Part shown: positions 17,031-24,484 of the stretch, in pieces
Numbering within the stretch: position 1 is the first letter of the stretch
Layout of the letters: every line of letters starts with the position of its first letter
Source: Cryomorphaceae bacterium
GTDB taxonomy: Bacteria; Bacteroidota; Bacteroidia; Flavobacteriales; Flavobacteriaceae
Length of the DNA: 39,610 nt
Reading direction: 5' to 3'
Assembly: GCA_003331265.1 (NCBI GenBank)
Contig: QOPV01000011.1
Span: 1-39,610 of the forward strand
The notes under the pieces: model-generated
What the model was told of the DNA's origin: nothing
Databases searched by the model: none
Seen by the model: the letters and a program-made list of their open reading frames with translations, nothing else
Translations under genes and position numbers: made by a program

Positions 17031-17993
17031 ATGAAAAATATATCAAAATTAATTATAGCATTTTTAATCATTTTCTCCGTCCAATCCTGTTCTAATAACG
17101 ATGACGAATTTGTTATGGAACTTAATTCAATTGCAGAAATAATTGATTCAAGCAATGGATACTCATACTTATCATATGCTTTAGAAAAAACAAATCTAAC
17201 ATCCGTTTTAAATGGATCAGAAAAATATACCCTATATGCCCCAAACAACATGGCTTTAGGTCGTTTTCTAATGGATAATGGCTTTAGTAATTTAGATCAG
17301 GTCCCAACTCAACTTTTAAAACAAATTCTCCTAAATCATGTAATGGTTGGACAAATCCAGTATCGTGATTTTGAAACTGGTTATTTTAAATCAGCTGCTA
17401 CTAGTACTGCCACAGGCACTCCACTTTCTATTCATATTGAACAAGTTAATATGAGAGTTACTTTAAATGGAGAGTCTAGAATTACCCAAGGAAATGTATA
17501 TGCTACAAATGGAGTCATTCACGCTATTGACAAAGTAGTTCCTATTCCATCAATTGTAACTTTTGCAAAAGCAGATAAAGGACTTTCAAATTTGCTTATT
17601 GCATTAACAAGATCAGACTTAACTTCTGATTTTGCTTCAATATTAAGTACAAATGTTGGAACTGCTCCTGCTCCATTTACAGTTTTCGCACCCACTGACC
17701 AAGCGTTCATAGATCTATTAGTAGAACTTGGTGCTCAATCTCTGAATGATATTGATGAGCCAACTTTAAAGGCAACATTAACATATCATGTTGTTGGAGA
17801 AGCTAATGCTTTATCGACTGATTTATCTGATAATTTACAGATTAATACGTTAGGTGGGCCTATTACAGCCAATGTAACAGGAGGACCAACTTTAACAGAT
17901 GGTAATAATAGGGTTAGTAAAATTATTAGTGTAGATATTCAAGCCAACAATGGAGTTATACACGTAATTGATAAAGTAATTTTACCAAACTAG
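17031..17993 (+). CDS. fasciclin (FAS1) two-domain lipoprotein
   Basis: This 320-residue protein has a lipoprotein signal (lipobox VQSC, C20) and two FAS1 domains at about 30-174 and 178-320. Each shows the H1 motif (YTLYAPNNMALGRF; FTVFAPTDQAFIDL) and the H2 motif (NGVIHAIDKVVPIP; NGVIHVIDKVILPN). FAS1 domains mediate adhesion or protein-protein contact at the cell surface. The second H2 motif is essentially the C-terminus, so no anchoring domain other than the lipid is present. It is followed after 28 bases by a GreA/B-fold gene on the same strand. A 17-bp palindrome lies just upstream. Confidence 0.94.
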   Translation: MKNISKLIIAFLIIFSVQSCSNNDDEFVMELNSIAEIIDSSNGYSYLSYALEKTNLTSVLNGSEKYTLYAPNNMALGRFLMDNGFSNLDQVPTQLLKQILLNHVMVGQIQYRDFETGYFKSAATSTATGTPLSIHIEQVNMRVTLNGESRITQGNVYATNGVIHAIDKVVPIPSIVTFAKADKGLSNLLIALTRSDLTSDFASILSTNVGTAPAPFTVFAPTDQAFIDLLVELGAQSLNDIDEPTLKATLTYHVVGEANALSTDLSDNLQINTLGGPITANVTGGPTLTDGNNRVSKIISVDIQANNGVIHVIDKVILPN

Positions 17994-18021
17994 ATTTATT
18001 ATTCTATTTATATTTAAAAAT

Positions 18022-18480
18022 ATGAATAGTAAAATAAAAAAATTATTATACGATCATTGTAAATCCCATCTTGAGTCAAGATTAAGCAATTATAAAAATC
18101 TTTCTGACTCACTTTATGATTCTTTAAGTTTAGAAACTAAAAGCAGTGCAGGAGATAAACACGAAACGGCAAGAGCTGTAATTCAATTGGAAAGAGAAAA
18201 AATAGGTGAGCAAATAAAAAAAGTAGAAAAAGACTATAAATTGCTTACAAAAATTAGTCAGAATAAATCATACAGCAATGTTATAGGATTAGGTTCTGTA
18301 ATTTATACTCAAGAAAATCAATATTATTTGGCTGTATCCTCCACTCCATTAAATTATGGATCTAAAACCTTTTATTGTATTTCAAGTAAAAGTCCAATAG
18401 GTTTATTACTGTTGAATAAAAAAGTAGGGGGAATATTTGAATTTAAAGGAAAAAAAAATCTAATTATTGAAGTTTTATAA
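18022..18480 (+). CDS. GreA/GreB-fold protein (transcription elongation factor-like)
   Basis: This 152-residue protein has an N-terminal coiled-coil hairpin (about 1-80) bearing the acidic tip-like segment SSAGDKHETAR (41-51). The C-terminal half resembles the FKBP-like Gre domain: GLGSVIYTQENQYYLAVS, then ISSKSPIGLLLLNKKVGGIFEF, which matches the SPIGKALLGKKVGD block of GreA. It is shorter in the coiled coil than true GreA and may act on RNA polymerase in a related way. Relatives in Flavobacteria are, as I recall, often mislabelled as 3-oxoacyl-ACP synthase; nothing here supports that. Its stop overlaps the stop of the convergent esterase gene by 6 bases. Confidence 0.82.
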   Translation: MNSKIKKLLYDHCKSHLESRLSNYKNLSDSLYDSLSLETKSSAGDKHETARAVIQLEREKIGEQIKKVEKDYKLLTKISQNKSYSNVIGLGSVIYTQENQYYLAVSSTPLNYGSKTFYCISSKSPIGLLLLNKKVGGIFEFKGKKNLIIEVL

Positions 18481-19974
18481 ATCATTAACTAACTCTCTTT
18501 TACTAAAAGTTAGCGCTCCAATCTCATTATCTTTTCCTTTTATCCATGGACCATTATAAATCTGATTGGTATTTGGGTATTCTTTGTTTGGTATCCATGA
18601 TATAGAGTTATATTTTTCCTCATTTTTTAATTTTAGAGTAATCTTGTTTTTGTTCACAGATAAATTTTTAACTTGATACTCTAATAAATTAGGATTATCT
18701 GTTGTAGTAAAGAAAAATTGATTCTTTATAAAATGTTTAATTTCATTTAAGATTAAAAAATCATCAACTTTTATAGGTTGATCAAAAACTAAGGTAATTT
18801 CTCTTTTTTTACTATAAATACTCTTTAATAATTGAGGAGGAGTAATTACAGAATTTTGTTTTTCATCAAAAAAATCTCTTGAAACTAAAGGTAATATTCT
18901 ACTTGCAAATTCTTTATATCCCTCATAAGAAAAATGACAACCATCATGACCAACAACTCCAGTCGTTGACATGATTTCCACATATTCATATTTTTTTGAA
19001 ATCTCATTTTGAATTTCACGAATTTCGGATTGATAATCTCCCCCACAACCAGGATGGATTTGAAAAAGATATATTTTATCAATTCCCTGATAAACACGTT
19101 TCCAATCTGTATTTATTATATCAAAGTTTTTAAGATATGAAAGCGAAAATTGTTTATGAGAATCTGATTCGCCCTGATGATAAAAAATAGCTTTAATATC
19201 GTTTTTTAAATTTGCTTGATCCACTCGATATGCTAATCTACCAAAACTAGTTTCTAATGATATTTTTTCGGGGTAAAGCATATTCTCTTCAATTGTTGAA
19301 GATCCACTTCCTCCATTAATAATACATACTGGAATTTCATGTTTCTCAATTAATAATCTTGCCAGTTCCATTCCCCAAACCCCCACTCCAAGAGGAATTT
19401 TAGTAAACCATCCCCCATCATAACCTGCTTCCCAACCTTTACCCTTACAAGTCTTACAATTTCCTGTTGCTAACCCCCATCTGGTTTCTTTATCTTTATC
19501 ATCATACGTTTCATAGCCTGTCTTAACACCAAAACTTCTTGCATATGGACTTGAGTAGGTAGATTTTTTATTACTTGCGTGAGAATTGGACTGACCAGTA
19601 ATTATATAGGCATCTCCACAAACTATGTTGTCTGCCATATAAATCAAAATCTCATTATTTAGTTCGTAATTATATAATTCAAACCTATATTGAAATAATC
19701 CGGCTTCTATTTTTGATGTGATTTTAAATTTTTTATCTGCTATTTTTAAAAATTTCTCATCAATTAAAACATCATCTTTAAAAACTTTTAATTTTAATCG
19801 TTTTAATTCTGTTTCATCGCTTATAATTCCAGAAAATATTACTGAGGCTAAATTATTTAAGTCTCTTGGAAAAAGCTGATAATCTTCAGGCGAGATATCA
19901 AAATTAATTTCTTGACCAAAATTGTTTATTCCTAGCAAAAGACTTAGAAATAACAATAATATTTTTGAGTTCAT
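18475..19974 (-). CDS. SASA/SGNH-type carbohydrate esterase (sialate O-acetylesterase-like), secreted
   Basis: This 499-residue exported esterase has a signal peptide (first ~20 residues), a beta-sandwich-like region to about 115, and a SASA hydrolase domain. The nucleophile is S129 in ITGQSNS; the oxyanion/aspartate-type block is FYHQGESDS (265-272); the His of the dyad is H347 in DGCHFSYEG. The domain is known to remove acetyl groups from sialic acid or from xylan-type glycans. An unusual CKTCKGKG stretch (173-180) inserts a CxxC pair. A C-terminal beta-rich domain runs from about 375. It is the last gene of a four-gene secreted-protein set, 19 bases after its upstream neighbour. Confidence 0.88.
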   Translation of the reverse strand: MNSKILLLFLSLLLGINNFGQEINFDISPEDYQLFPRDLNNLASVIFSGIISDETELKRLKLKVFKDDVLIDEKFLKIADKKFKITSKIEAGLFQYRFELYNYELNNEILIYMADNIVCGDAYIITGQSNSHASNKKSTYSSPYARSFGVKTGYETYDDKDKETRWGLATGNCKTCKGKGWEAGYDGGWFTKIPLGVGVWGMELARLLIEKHEIPVCIINGGSGSSTIEENMLYPEKISLETSFGRLAYRVDQANLKNDIKAIFYHQGESDSHKQFSLSYLKNFDIINTDWKRVYQGIDKIYLFQIHPGCGGDYQSEIREIQNEISKKYEYVEIMSTTGVVGHDGCHFSYEGYKEFASRILPLVSRDFFDEKQNSVITPPQLLKSIYSKKREITLVFDQPIKVDDFLILNEIKHFIKNQFFFTTTDNPNLLEYQVKNLSVNKNKITLKLKNEEKYNSISWIPNKEYPNTNQIYNGPWIKGKDNEIGALTFSKRELVNDL

Positions 19975-19993
19975 TTTAAAATAAACAATAAAT

Positions 19994-20272
19994 TTATAAT
20001 GAGATTGGTTCTGTTATAACCGCTTCAAAGCATTGCTCGTAATCAGGGTTTTCATCAACTTTAAAACATACTGTGTATGTTCCTTTTGCCAGCCCAGTTA
20101 CATTAGCTGTTTTATTTGTTCCAGAGATTTTTATTGGATCTGATACTCCGCTCACTGAAATGGTGTAATTATATTTAGTGTCCTCAATTGATAACGCCAA
20201 AGACCCATCATTTTTAGCGTTACAGGTACAACTACCTACTGTGATTTTGTTATTATCATCTTGAAGTGAAAA
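19994..20272 (-). repeat. C-terminal module, copy A
   Basis: This 279-base segment encodes the final 92 residues plus stop of the 19994-20950 protein. It matches copy B (21724-22002) along its full length without gaps; DNA differences are mostly synonymous or conservative, pointing to a duplicated domain kept by selection. Confidence 0.9.
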
Positions 20273-20950
20273 ACTTGTATTAGTGTTGCATGGACCAACG
20301 TAAGCTTCAACAGTCAGTTTAGCATTAATTCCTGAGGGACCTCCCCCGCCATTTTGATTTCCAATAAGTAAATTAAAACCTTTTAAACAATCATATGTGA
20401 AAGTTGAAATTAATTTCCAATCTGCAACTGTACTATCCATAAAAGGTAAAGCATCCTCTCTTCCTCCATTTTTAGTGTCAACCATTAATTGAACTTTTCC
20501 AGTTGAAATTTCTAATTTTGGATTTCCTTGACCAGACCATGGTGTCCACATTCCTCCTGATGTAACAAATCTTCCTTCCCCATTAAATTCAGTTGTATTT
20601 GCTCCAAAAGTATTATCCCAATGTTTTTGTTGAAAATTTAAAAGATTTGTTCCGTCGATATCAAATTGTAAACCATCATCAAAATCCTGTAAATCTAATT
20701 TAACAATGCAACTTTCAAAAACATCACCACTTCCCAGAGAAAGTTTAATATCTACGTTTTTTCTAAAAACCTGTGAACCTGAGCCTGAACCTGAAATATT
20801 TTGAGGTGGAATTATCATAGGATATGTTCCTGACGCCTCAACATTAAAATCTCCAGTTACACTTAATGTTGAAGTATTTGAACAAGGATCATCTTGGGCA
20901 TAAAACAGAAAAGAACTTGCTAAAAAACCTAACAATAAAAATTTTTTCAT
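19994..20950 (-). CDS. secreted protein with unknown N-terminal domain and shared C-terminal module
   Basis: This 318-residue protein has a clear Sec signal (MKKFLLLGFLASSFLFYAQ). The mature N-terminal ~205 residues are beta-rich and Cys-containing, with LDLQDFDDGLQFDIDGTNLL, which resembles sugar- or calcium-binding jelly-roll sequence but is not assignable. A Gly/Ser repeat (GSGSGS) lies near 52-57. The last 92 residues are a module shared with the lectin protein at 21724-22881: 79 of 92 positions are identical by eye, with no gaps and four conserved Cys (C15, C17, C69, C81 of the module). The module resembles SprB-type repeats (TGLAKGTYTVCFKV). There is no classical T9SS sorting domain after it. 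It sits between the FN3 lipoprotein and the esterase, spacings 22 and 19 bases. Confidence 0.85.
   Translation of the reverse strand: MKKFLLLGFLASSFLFYAQDDPCSNTSTLSVTGDFNVEASGTYPMIIPPQNISGSGSGSQVFRKNVDIKLSLGSGDVFESCIVKLDLQDFDDGLQFDIDGTNLLNFQQKHWDNTFGANTTEFNGEGRFVTSGGMWTPWSGQGNPKLEISTGKVQLMVDTKNGGREDALPFMDSTVADWKLISTFTYDCLKGFNLLIGNQNGGGGPSGINAKLTVEAYVGPCNTNTSFSLQDDNNKITVGSCTCNAKNDGSLALSIEDTKYNYTISVSGVSDPIKISGTNKTANVTGLAKGTYTVCFKVDENPDYEQCFEAVITEPISL
20777..20794. repeat. hexanucleotide repeat encoding Gly-Ser
   Basis: Three near-identical six-base units (ACCTGA, GCCTGA, ACCTGA on the plus strand) encode the GSGSGS stretch of the secreted protein at 19994-20950. Confidence 0.6.
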
Positions 20951-20972
20951 AAATATTATAATAAAATTAGAT

Positions 20973-21695
20973 TTAAAGACTAAACTTTGACACTAAGGAA
21001 TAACTACTGTTATTGTTTTGATCCGTAGATTTAATTCTCCAATAATAAGTTGAACCAGTTTCTAATGTAATTTTAGTAGAAGTAGATGTTAATCCGCTTG
21101 AGACAGGAGATTGTTTCCCGTCAACTTTGTCAACATAAATAGAATAAGTAAGTGTGTCATTTGCATCTGGGTCTTTTCCTGTCCAAGAAAATGTTACATC
21201 ATTTCCTGAATTAGAGGGGCTAGCTAATACTGCAGCTAGAGGGACTTTATTGAAATTAGGGTTTCCTTGCAAGTAAAACTTAGCTGTCCCGCTACTTGGT
21301 CCTCTATTAGAATTGGAACTAATTCCTTGAACACTCCAAGCGTATATACGACCTCTAAACAAAACTATTTTAGTTGAAGTTGATGTTATATTAGTTTTTG
21401 TTTTTGTATCATTTGTTAATAGGTCAGTGTAAGTAAGATTATAAGAATCAGCACCTGTAACAGATGTCCAATTAAATGTGACTTCACTTGTGAATACATC
21501 GACAAGAGTACCTATTTCGCAATTTTTGTTATTAAGAGGAGCAGTAAGGTTTGCTGAACCTGGCGATCCAGTAACAGGTCCACTAGAAGATCCAGTTGTT
21601 GCGGCATCTTCGTAATCACAACATTCTTCACTACAACTAACTATAAAGGTTAATGTAAAAAAAAGTAAACTAATATATTTAAATGTGCTTTTCAT
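20973..21695 (-). CDS. lipoprotein with two fibronectin type III-like domains
   Basis: This 240-residue protein has a lipoprotein signal with lipobox FIVSC (C21), followed by a Cys/acidic ECCDYED segment and a Gly/Ser/Pro-rich linker to about 48. Two FN3-like domains follow, about 49-145 and 150-240. Each has the pattern of VTFNW/VTFSW, a D.LTY strand, TSTKI and a Y.W terminal strand (YAWSVQGISS; YYWRIKSTDQNNNS). It has no enzymatic motif, so it is likely a structural or ligand-presenting surface lipoprotein. It lies between two genes that share a C-terminal module, with gaps of 28 and 22 bases, so it is probably cotranscribed with them. Confidence 0.88.
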   Translation of the reverse strand: MKSTFKYISLLFFTLTFIVSCSEECCDYEDAATTGSSSGPVTGSPGSANLTAPLNNKNCEIGTLVDVFTSEVTFNWTSVTGADSYNLTYTDLLTNDTKTKTNITSTSTKIVLFRGRIYAWSVQGISSNSNRGPSSGTAKFYLQGNPNFNKVPLAAVLASPSNSGNDVTFSWTGKDPDANDTLTYSIYVDKVDGKQSPVSSGLTSTSTKITLETGSTYYWRIKSTDQNNNSSYSLVSKFSL

Positions 21696-21723
21696 ATTTA
21701 TATTTTTAATTGTCTGTTAATTA

Positions 21724-22002
21724 TTATAATGAGTTTGGTTCACTTATAACCGCCTCGAAACATTGCTCATAAACAGGGTTTTCATCCACTTTAAAACATA
21801 CTGTATATGTTCCTTTTGCTAACCCTGTTACATTAGCTGTTTTATTTGTTCCTTTAATAGTAATTGGTTCTGTAACACCACTAACTGTAATTGTGTAATT
21901 ATATCTAACATCTTCAACAGATAAAGCAAGAGAGCCGTCATTTTTTCCATTACAAGTACAACTTCCTACAGTAATTTTATTATTGTCATCTTGAATACTA
22001 AA
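21724..22002 (-). repeat. C-terminal module, copy B
   Basis: This 279-base segment encodes the final 92 residues plus stop of the lectin protein. It is collinear with copy A at 19994-20272; 13 of the 92 residues differ. Copy B ends in two consecutive TAA stops. Confidence 0.9.
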
Positions 22003-22881
22003 TCCGTCAGTAGATATATTTATTGTAACAGTCGCTAGATTACTTTCACTGCCATCATCTTTTAAAGAAAATTCAAATAATGCATAGGATTGAGTATTTC
22101 CAACTTGCATATCATTCCAAGTAAAGCCTCCGATGAAACGATTAAATTGAGCATAATCTTCGTTGCCGCCAGCATTATTTGGTTCACCAGAATGCCAATT
22201 AGTATATGGACGCTCAGTGGATCCTAATTTAACACCATCAACCCAATACCATCCACCAGCAGGCTCAGAATAATCACTAGCATTTCTATCTTGTGAAAGA
22301 CCATACCAGAAAGGACCATCCAATCTACCCATTGATTTAAGTGCATCATAAACAGCTTGATCCATTGATTTATTGAATGGAACGAACATTTGAGCTCCTT
22401 CAAAGGAATCTGTTAAAGTTTTAGCATCTGGCCAATCCATTCTTTTAGGTGAGCTCTCTGTTAAATAATAAGTCTTACCGGCTGGCTTATCAGACGTTAT
22501 AGGAATTCCATTTTTAGTAATCAGGGTCAAACCATTTGTAGCAGCAAAAGATGCTATGGAGAGGTCTCTGGCAACAAAAGTAAATGAATCTGATCCAGAA
22601 AAGTTTGTATCAGGAGTGTATTTAATCTGACTAGCTGATACGGCAATTGGAAGTTGATCTTGAGTTATAATAGAAGAATTATTTTTTAAAGTACCATTAA
22701 CTGGTAGTGATTTAATAATGTATGTTAATATATCTCCATCTAAGTCAGTTGCTACAAGAGTAATATCTACCTCTGTATTTTTATCAGTATTAACAGTCTG
22801 GTTTTCAGCTACTGGAGCATTGTTTTGGGAAAAAGAAAGACCAAAACTAAAAATTAATATAAAAGCTAATTTTTTTGTCAT
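21724..22881 (-). CDS. secreted cadherin-like / C-type lectin protein
   Basis: This 385-residue exported protein has four parts. A signal peptide occupies the first ~18 residues. A cadherin/Big_9-like Ig domain follows at about 20-118 (NNAPVAENQTVNTDKNTE, DLDGDILTYII, YTPDTNFSGSDSFTFVARD). A C-type lectin domain lies at about 137-285, ending with the calcium/sugar motif EPN (in HSGEPNNAGG) and WND (in FTWNDMQ). Last is the 92-residue module shared with the neighbouring secreted protein. EPN is the mannose-type specificity triplet in animal C-type lectins; this is suggestive only in bacteria. It is the first gene of the minus-strand set and is divergent from osmC across 138 bases. A second lectin domain of this type occurs in the large surface protein at 33073. 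Confidence 0.92.
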   Translation of the reverse strand: MTKKLAFILIFSFGLSFSQNNAPVAENQTVNTDKNTEVDITLVATDLDGDILTYIIKSLPVNGTLKNNSSIITQDQLPIAVSASQIKYTPDTNFSGSDSFTFVARDLSIASFAATNGLTLITKNGIPITSDKPAGKTYYLTESSPKRMDWPDAKTLTDSFEGAQMFVPFNKSMDQAVYDALKSMGRLDGPFWYGLSQDRNASDYSEPAGGWYWVDGVKLGSTERPYTNWHSGEPNNAGGNEDYAQFNRFIGGFTWNDMQVGNTQSYALFEFSLKDDGSESNLATVTINISTDGFSIQDDNNKITVGSCTCNGKNDGSLALSVEDVRYNYTITVSGVTEPITIKGTNKTANVTGLAKGTYTVCFKVDENPVYEQCFEAVISEPNSL

Positions 22882-23019
22882 TTTATATGTTTTACAATAA
22901 CTAAATATAACTAATTATTATTTAAGTATTTAAATTAAGAACCCATCAACAAAATGAATATAAATATTTGAATATTCTTAATTAGATGCCAATTAATTTA
23001 ATACATTTATAAAATAAAT

Positions 23020-23439
23020 ATGGAATTAAAGGTATCAATGTCTTATGTGGATGATGAAAAATTTGAATTTAAAAACAGTTCGAATAATTCTGTTTTGGTA
23101 GACATGTATAAACCTGACCAAAAAAAAAACCACTCTCCAATGGAACTTTTATTATGTGGCTTAACTTCTTGTGCAGCTGTTGAAATAGTTTCCATGATAA
23201 AAAAAAGAAGAAGAGATTTCAAGGATTTGAAAGCTCTTACTAGTAGTGTAAGAGCAAAAAATCCTCCCAGATATTTTAAATCAATTAATATAGAATATCA
23301 AATTTATTCCTCTGACCTAACAAAAGAGGAGGCAAAACGTTTTATCTCCCTTTCAATAAATAAATATTGTTCAGTTGGAGCATCTTTGAGATCAGATACA
23401 ATAATAAATCATACCTTTAAAATTATTCGAAATCAATAA
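23020..23439 (+). CDS. OsmC family protein
   Basis: This 139-residue protein belongs to the OsmC/Ohr thiol peroxidase-like superfamily. The typical helix SPMELLLCGLTSCAAVEI holds the first redox Cys (C51, with C46 nearby) and the second is C117 in KYCSVGASL, so both family cysteines are present. It probably detoxifies organic hydroperoxides, or acts as a YhfA-type member, since it lacks Ohr signatures that I can recognise. It is cytoplasmic. It is first in a run with SMP-30 (19-base gap) and an antiporter (9-base gap). An alternative start is the Met at residue 7. Confidence 0.9.
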   Translation: MELKVSMSYVDDEKFEFKNSSNNSVLVDMYKPDQKKNHSPMELLLCGLTSCAAVEIVSMIKKRRRDFKDLKALTSSVRAKNPPRYFKSINIEYQIYSSDLTKEEAKRFISLSINKYCSVGASLRSDTIINHTFKIIRNQ

Positions 23440-23458
23440 AAACTTATAAATTAATAAA

Positions 23459-24475
23459 ATGAAAAAAATATTGAGTACCATTTTAATTTTTCAAATTCTT
23501 TCTTGTTCTAATGTGGTTAAAGACAATGAATCGATAATTATTTTTGACGATTCAATCTTAAATATTATTGATAAAACAGCTGAAATTGAATACATAGTTG
23601 ACTCTGTAAGTGTAGCTGAAGGTCCCTTATGGGATAAAAATTCATCTTCTTTACTATTTACTCAGGTTCCAAAAAACACAATATATAAATGGAACGAATC
23701 TGAAGGTTTAGATACATATATCTTACCCTCTGGTTTCACAAATTATGCCCCAGTTATTCCAAACGTTGGTTTGTCAGGAGCAAATGGGTTATCATTTGAT
23801 AAAAATGGTGATTTAATCATTGCTCAGCATGGTGACAGAAGGTTAGCCAAAATAAAAAATTCAGCATCTAATAATCCAAATTTTGAAACAATAGTGGATA
23901 AATATGACGGAAAAAGGTTCAATAGCCCCAATGATATGGCGCTATCATCGTCAGGGGACATCTATTTTACAGATCCAACTTATGGTTTTATGAATTTAAG
24001 TGATTGGTCTTTTGATGAATCAGTAAAAGAATTGAGTTTTAGCGGAGTATACAAGTACAGCTTTGAATCAGAATCAGAATCAGAATTAGAATTAATATCA
24101 ACAGAGCTTAATTTCCCCAACGGAATCGCTTTATCAAATGACGAAAAGCATCTTTATGTTAACAGTTCTGATTCTACTGAAAAACCAGTAATTTTAAGAA
24201 TTGATTTAGAAAATGATAATAAATCAGAAATATTTTTCGATGGAACAGAACTTGCTGAAGCCAACCCTGGAAATTTTGATGGCCTTAAAATTCATTCATC
24301 TGGGAATATTTTCACTACTGGTCCCAACGGAATATTAATTTTATCTAGTGAAGGTAAACTATTAGCGAACATTGCTTTTAAAGATATGTTAACTAATTGC
24401 GCCTTTGATTCAGATGAGAAATATTTATACGTAACTGGCTTTTCTTTTGTTGCTAGAATAGCTTTAAATAATTAA
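23459..24475 (+). CDS. SMP-30/gluconolactonase-like lipoprotein (paralogue 2)
   Basis: This 338-residue SMP-30 propeller has a lipoprotein signal (lipobox ILSC, C16). Family blocks are VAEGPLW (E54), NGLSFDKNGDLIIAQHGDRR, FNSPNDM, TDPTYGF, LNFPNGIALS and FDGLKIHSSG. It is clearly paralogous to the 4857-5843 product, but it is lipid-anchored and has an extra GFTNYAPVIPNVGLSG loop and a Glu/Ser repeat. It is expected to hydrolyse a lactone at the periplasmic or cell surface. It sits between osmC and the antiporter gene with short gaps. Confidence 0.9.
   Translation: MKKILSTILIFQILSCSNVVKDNESIIIFDDSILNIIDKTAEIEYIVDSVSVAEGPLWDKNSSSLLFTQVPKNTIYKWNESEGLDTYILPSGFTNYAPVIPNVGLSGANGLSFDKNGDLIIAQHGDRRLAKIKNSASNNPNFETIVDKYDGKRFNSPNDMALSSSGDIYFTDPTYGFMNLSDWSFDESVKELSFSGVYKYSFESESESELELISTELNFPNGIALSNDEKHLYVNSSDSTEKPVILRIDLENDNKSEIFFDGTELAEANPGNFDGLKIHSSGNIFTTGPNGILILSSEGKLLANIAFKDMLTNCAFDSDEKYLYVTGFSFVARIALNN
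24065..24094. repeat. hexanucleotide tandem repeat within the second SMP-30 gene
   Basis: Three copies of GAATCA followed by two of GAATTA encode an (ES)n/(EL)n stretch in the propeller. All units are six bases, so copy number can change in frame. Confidence 0.7.
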
Positions 24476-24484
24476 TACTTTTCA

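Noticed and set aside
18022-18480. 3-oxoacyl-ACP synthase annotation for the GreA/B-like protein
   Set aside because: The protein is far too short, lacks any Cys-His-Asn ketosynthase motif, and has a coiled coil plus a SPIG-type Gre domain.
22956-22977. GAATAT / ATATTC dyad and AATATTTG upstream of osmC
   Set aside because: The dyad is short and AT-rich, the -7-like element lacks its first T, and no -33 element is at the right distance.
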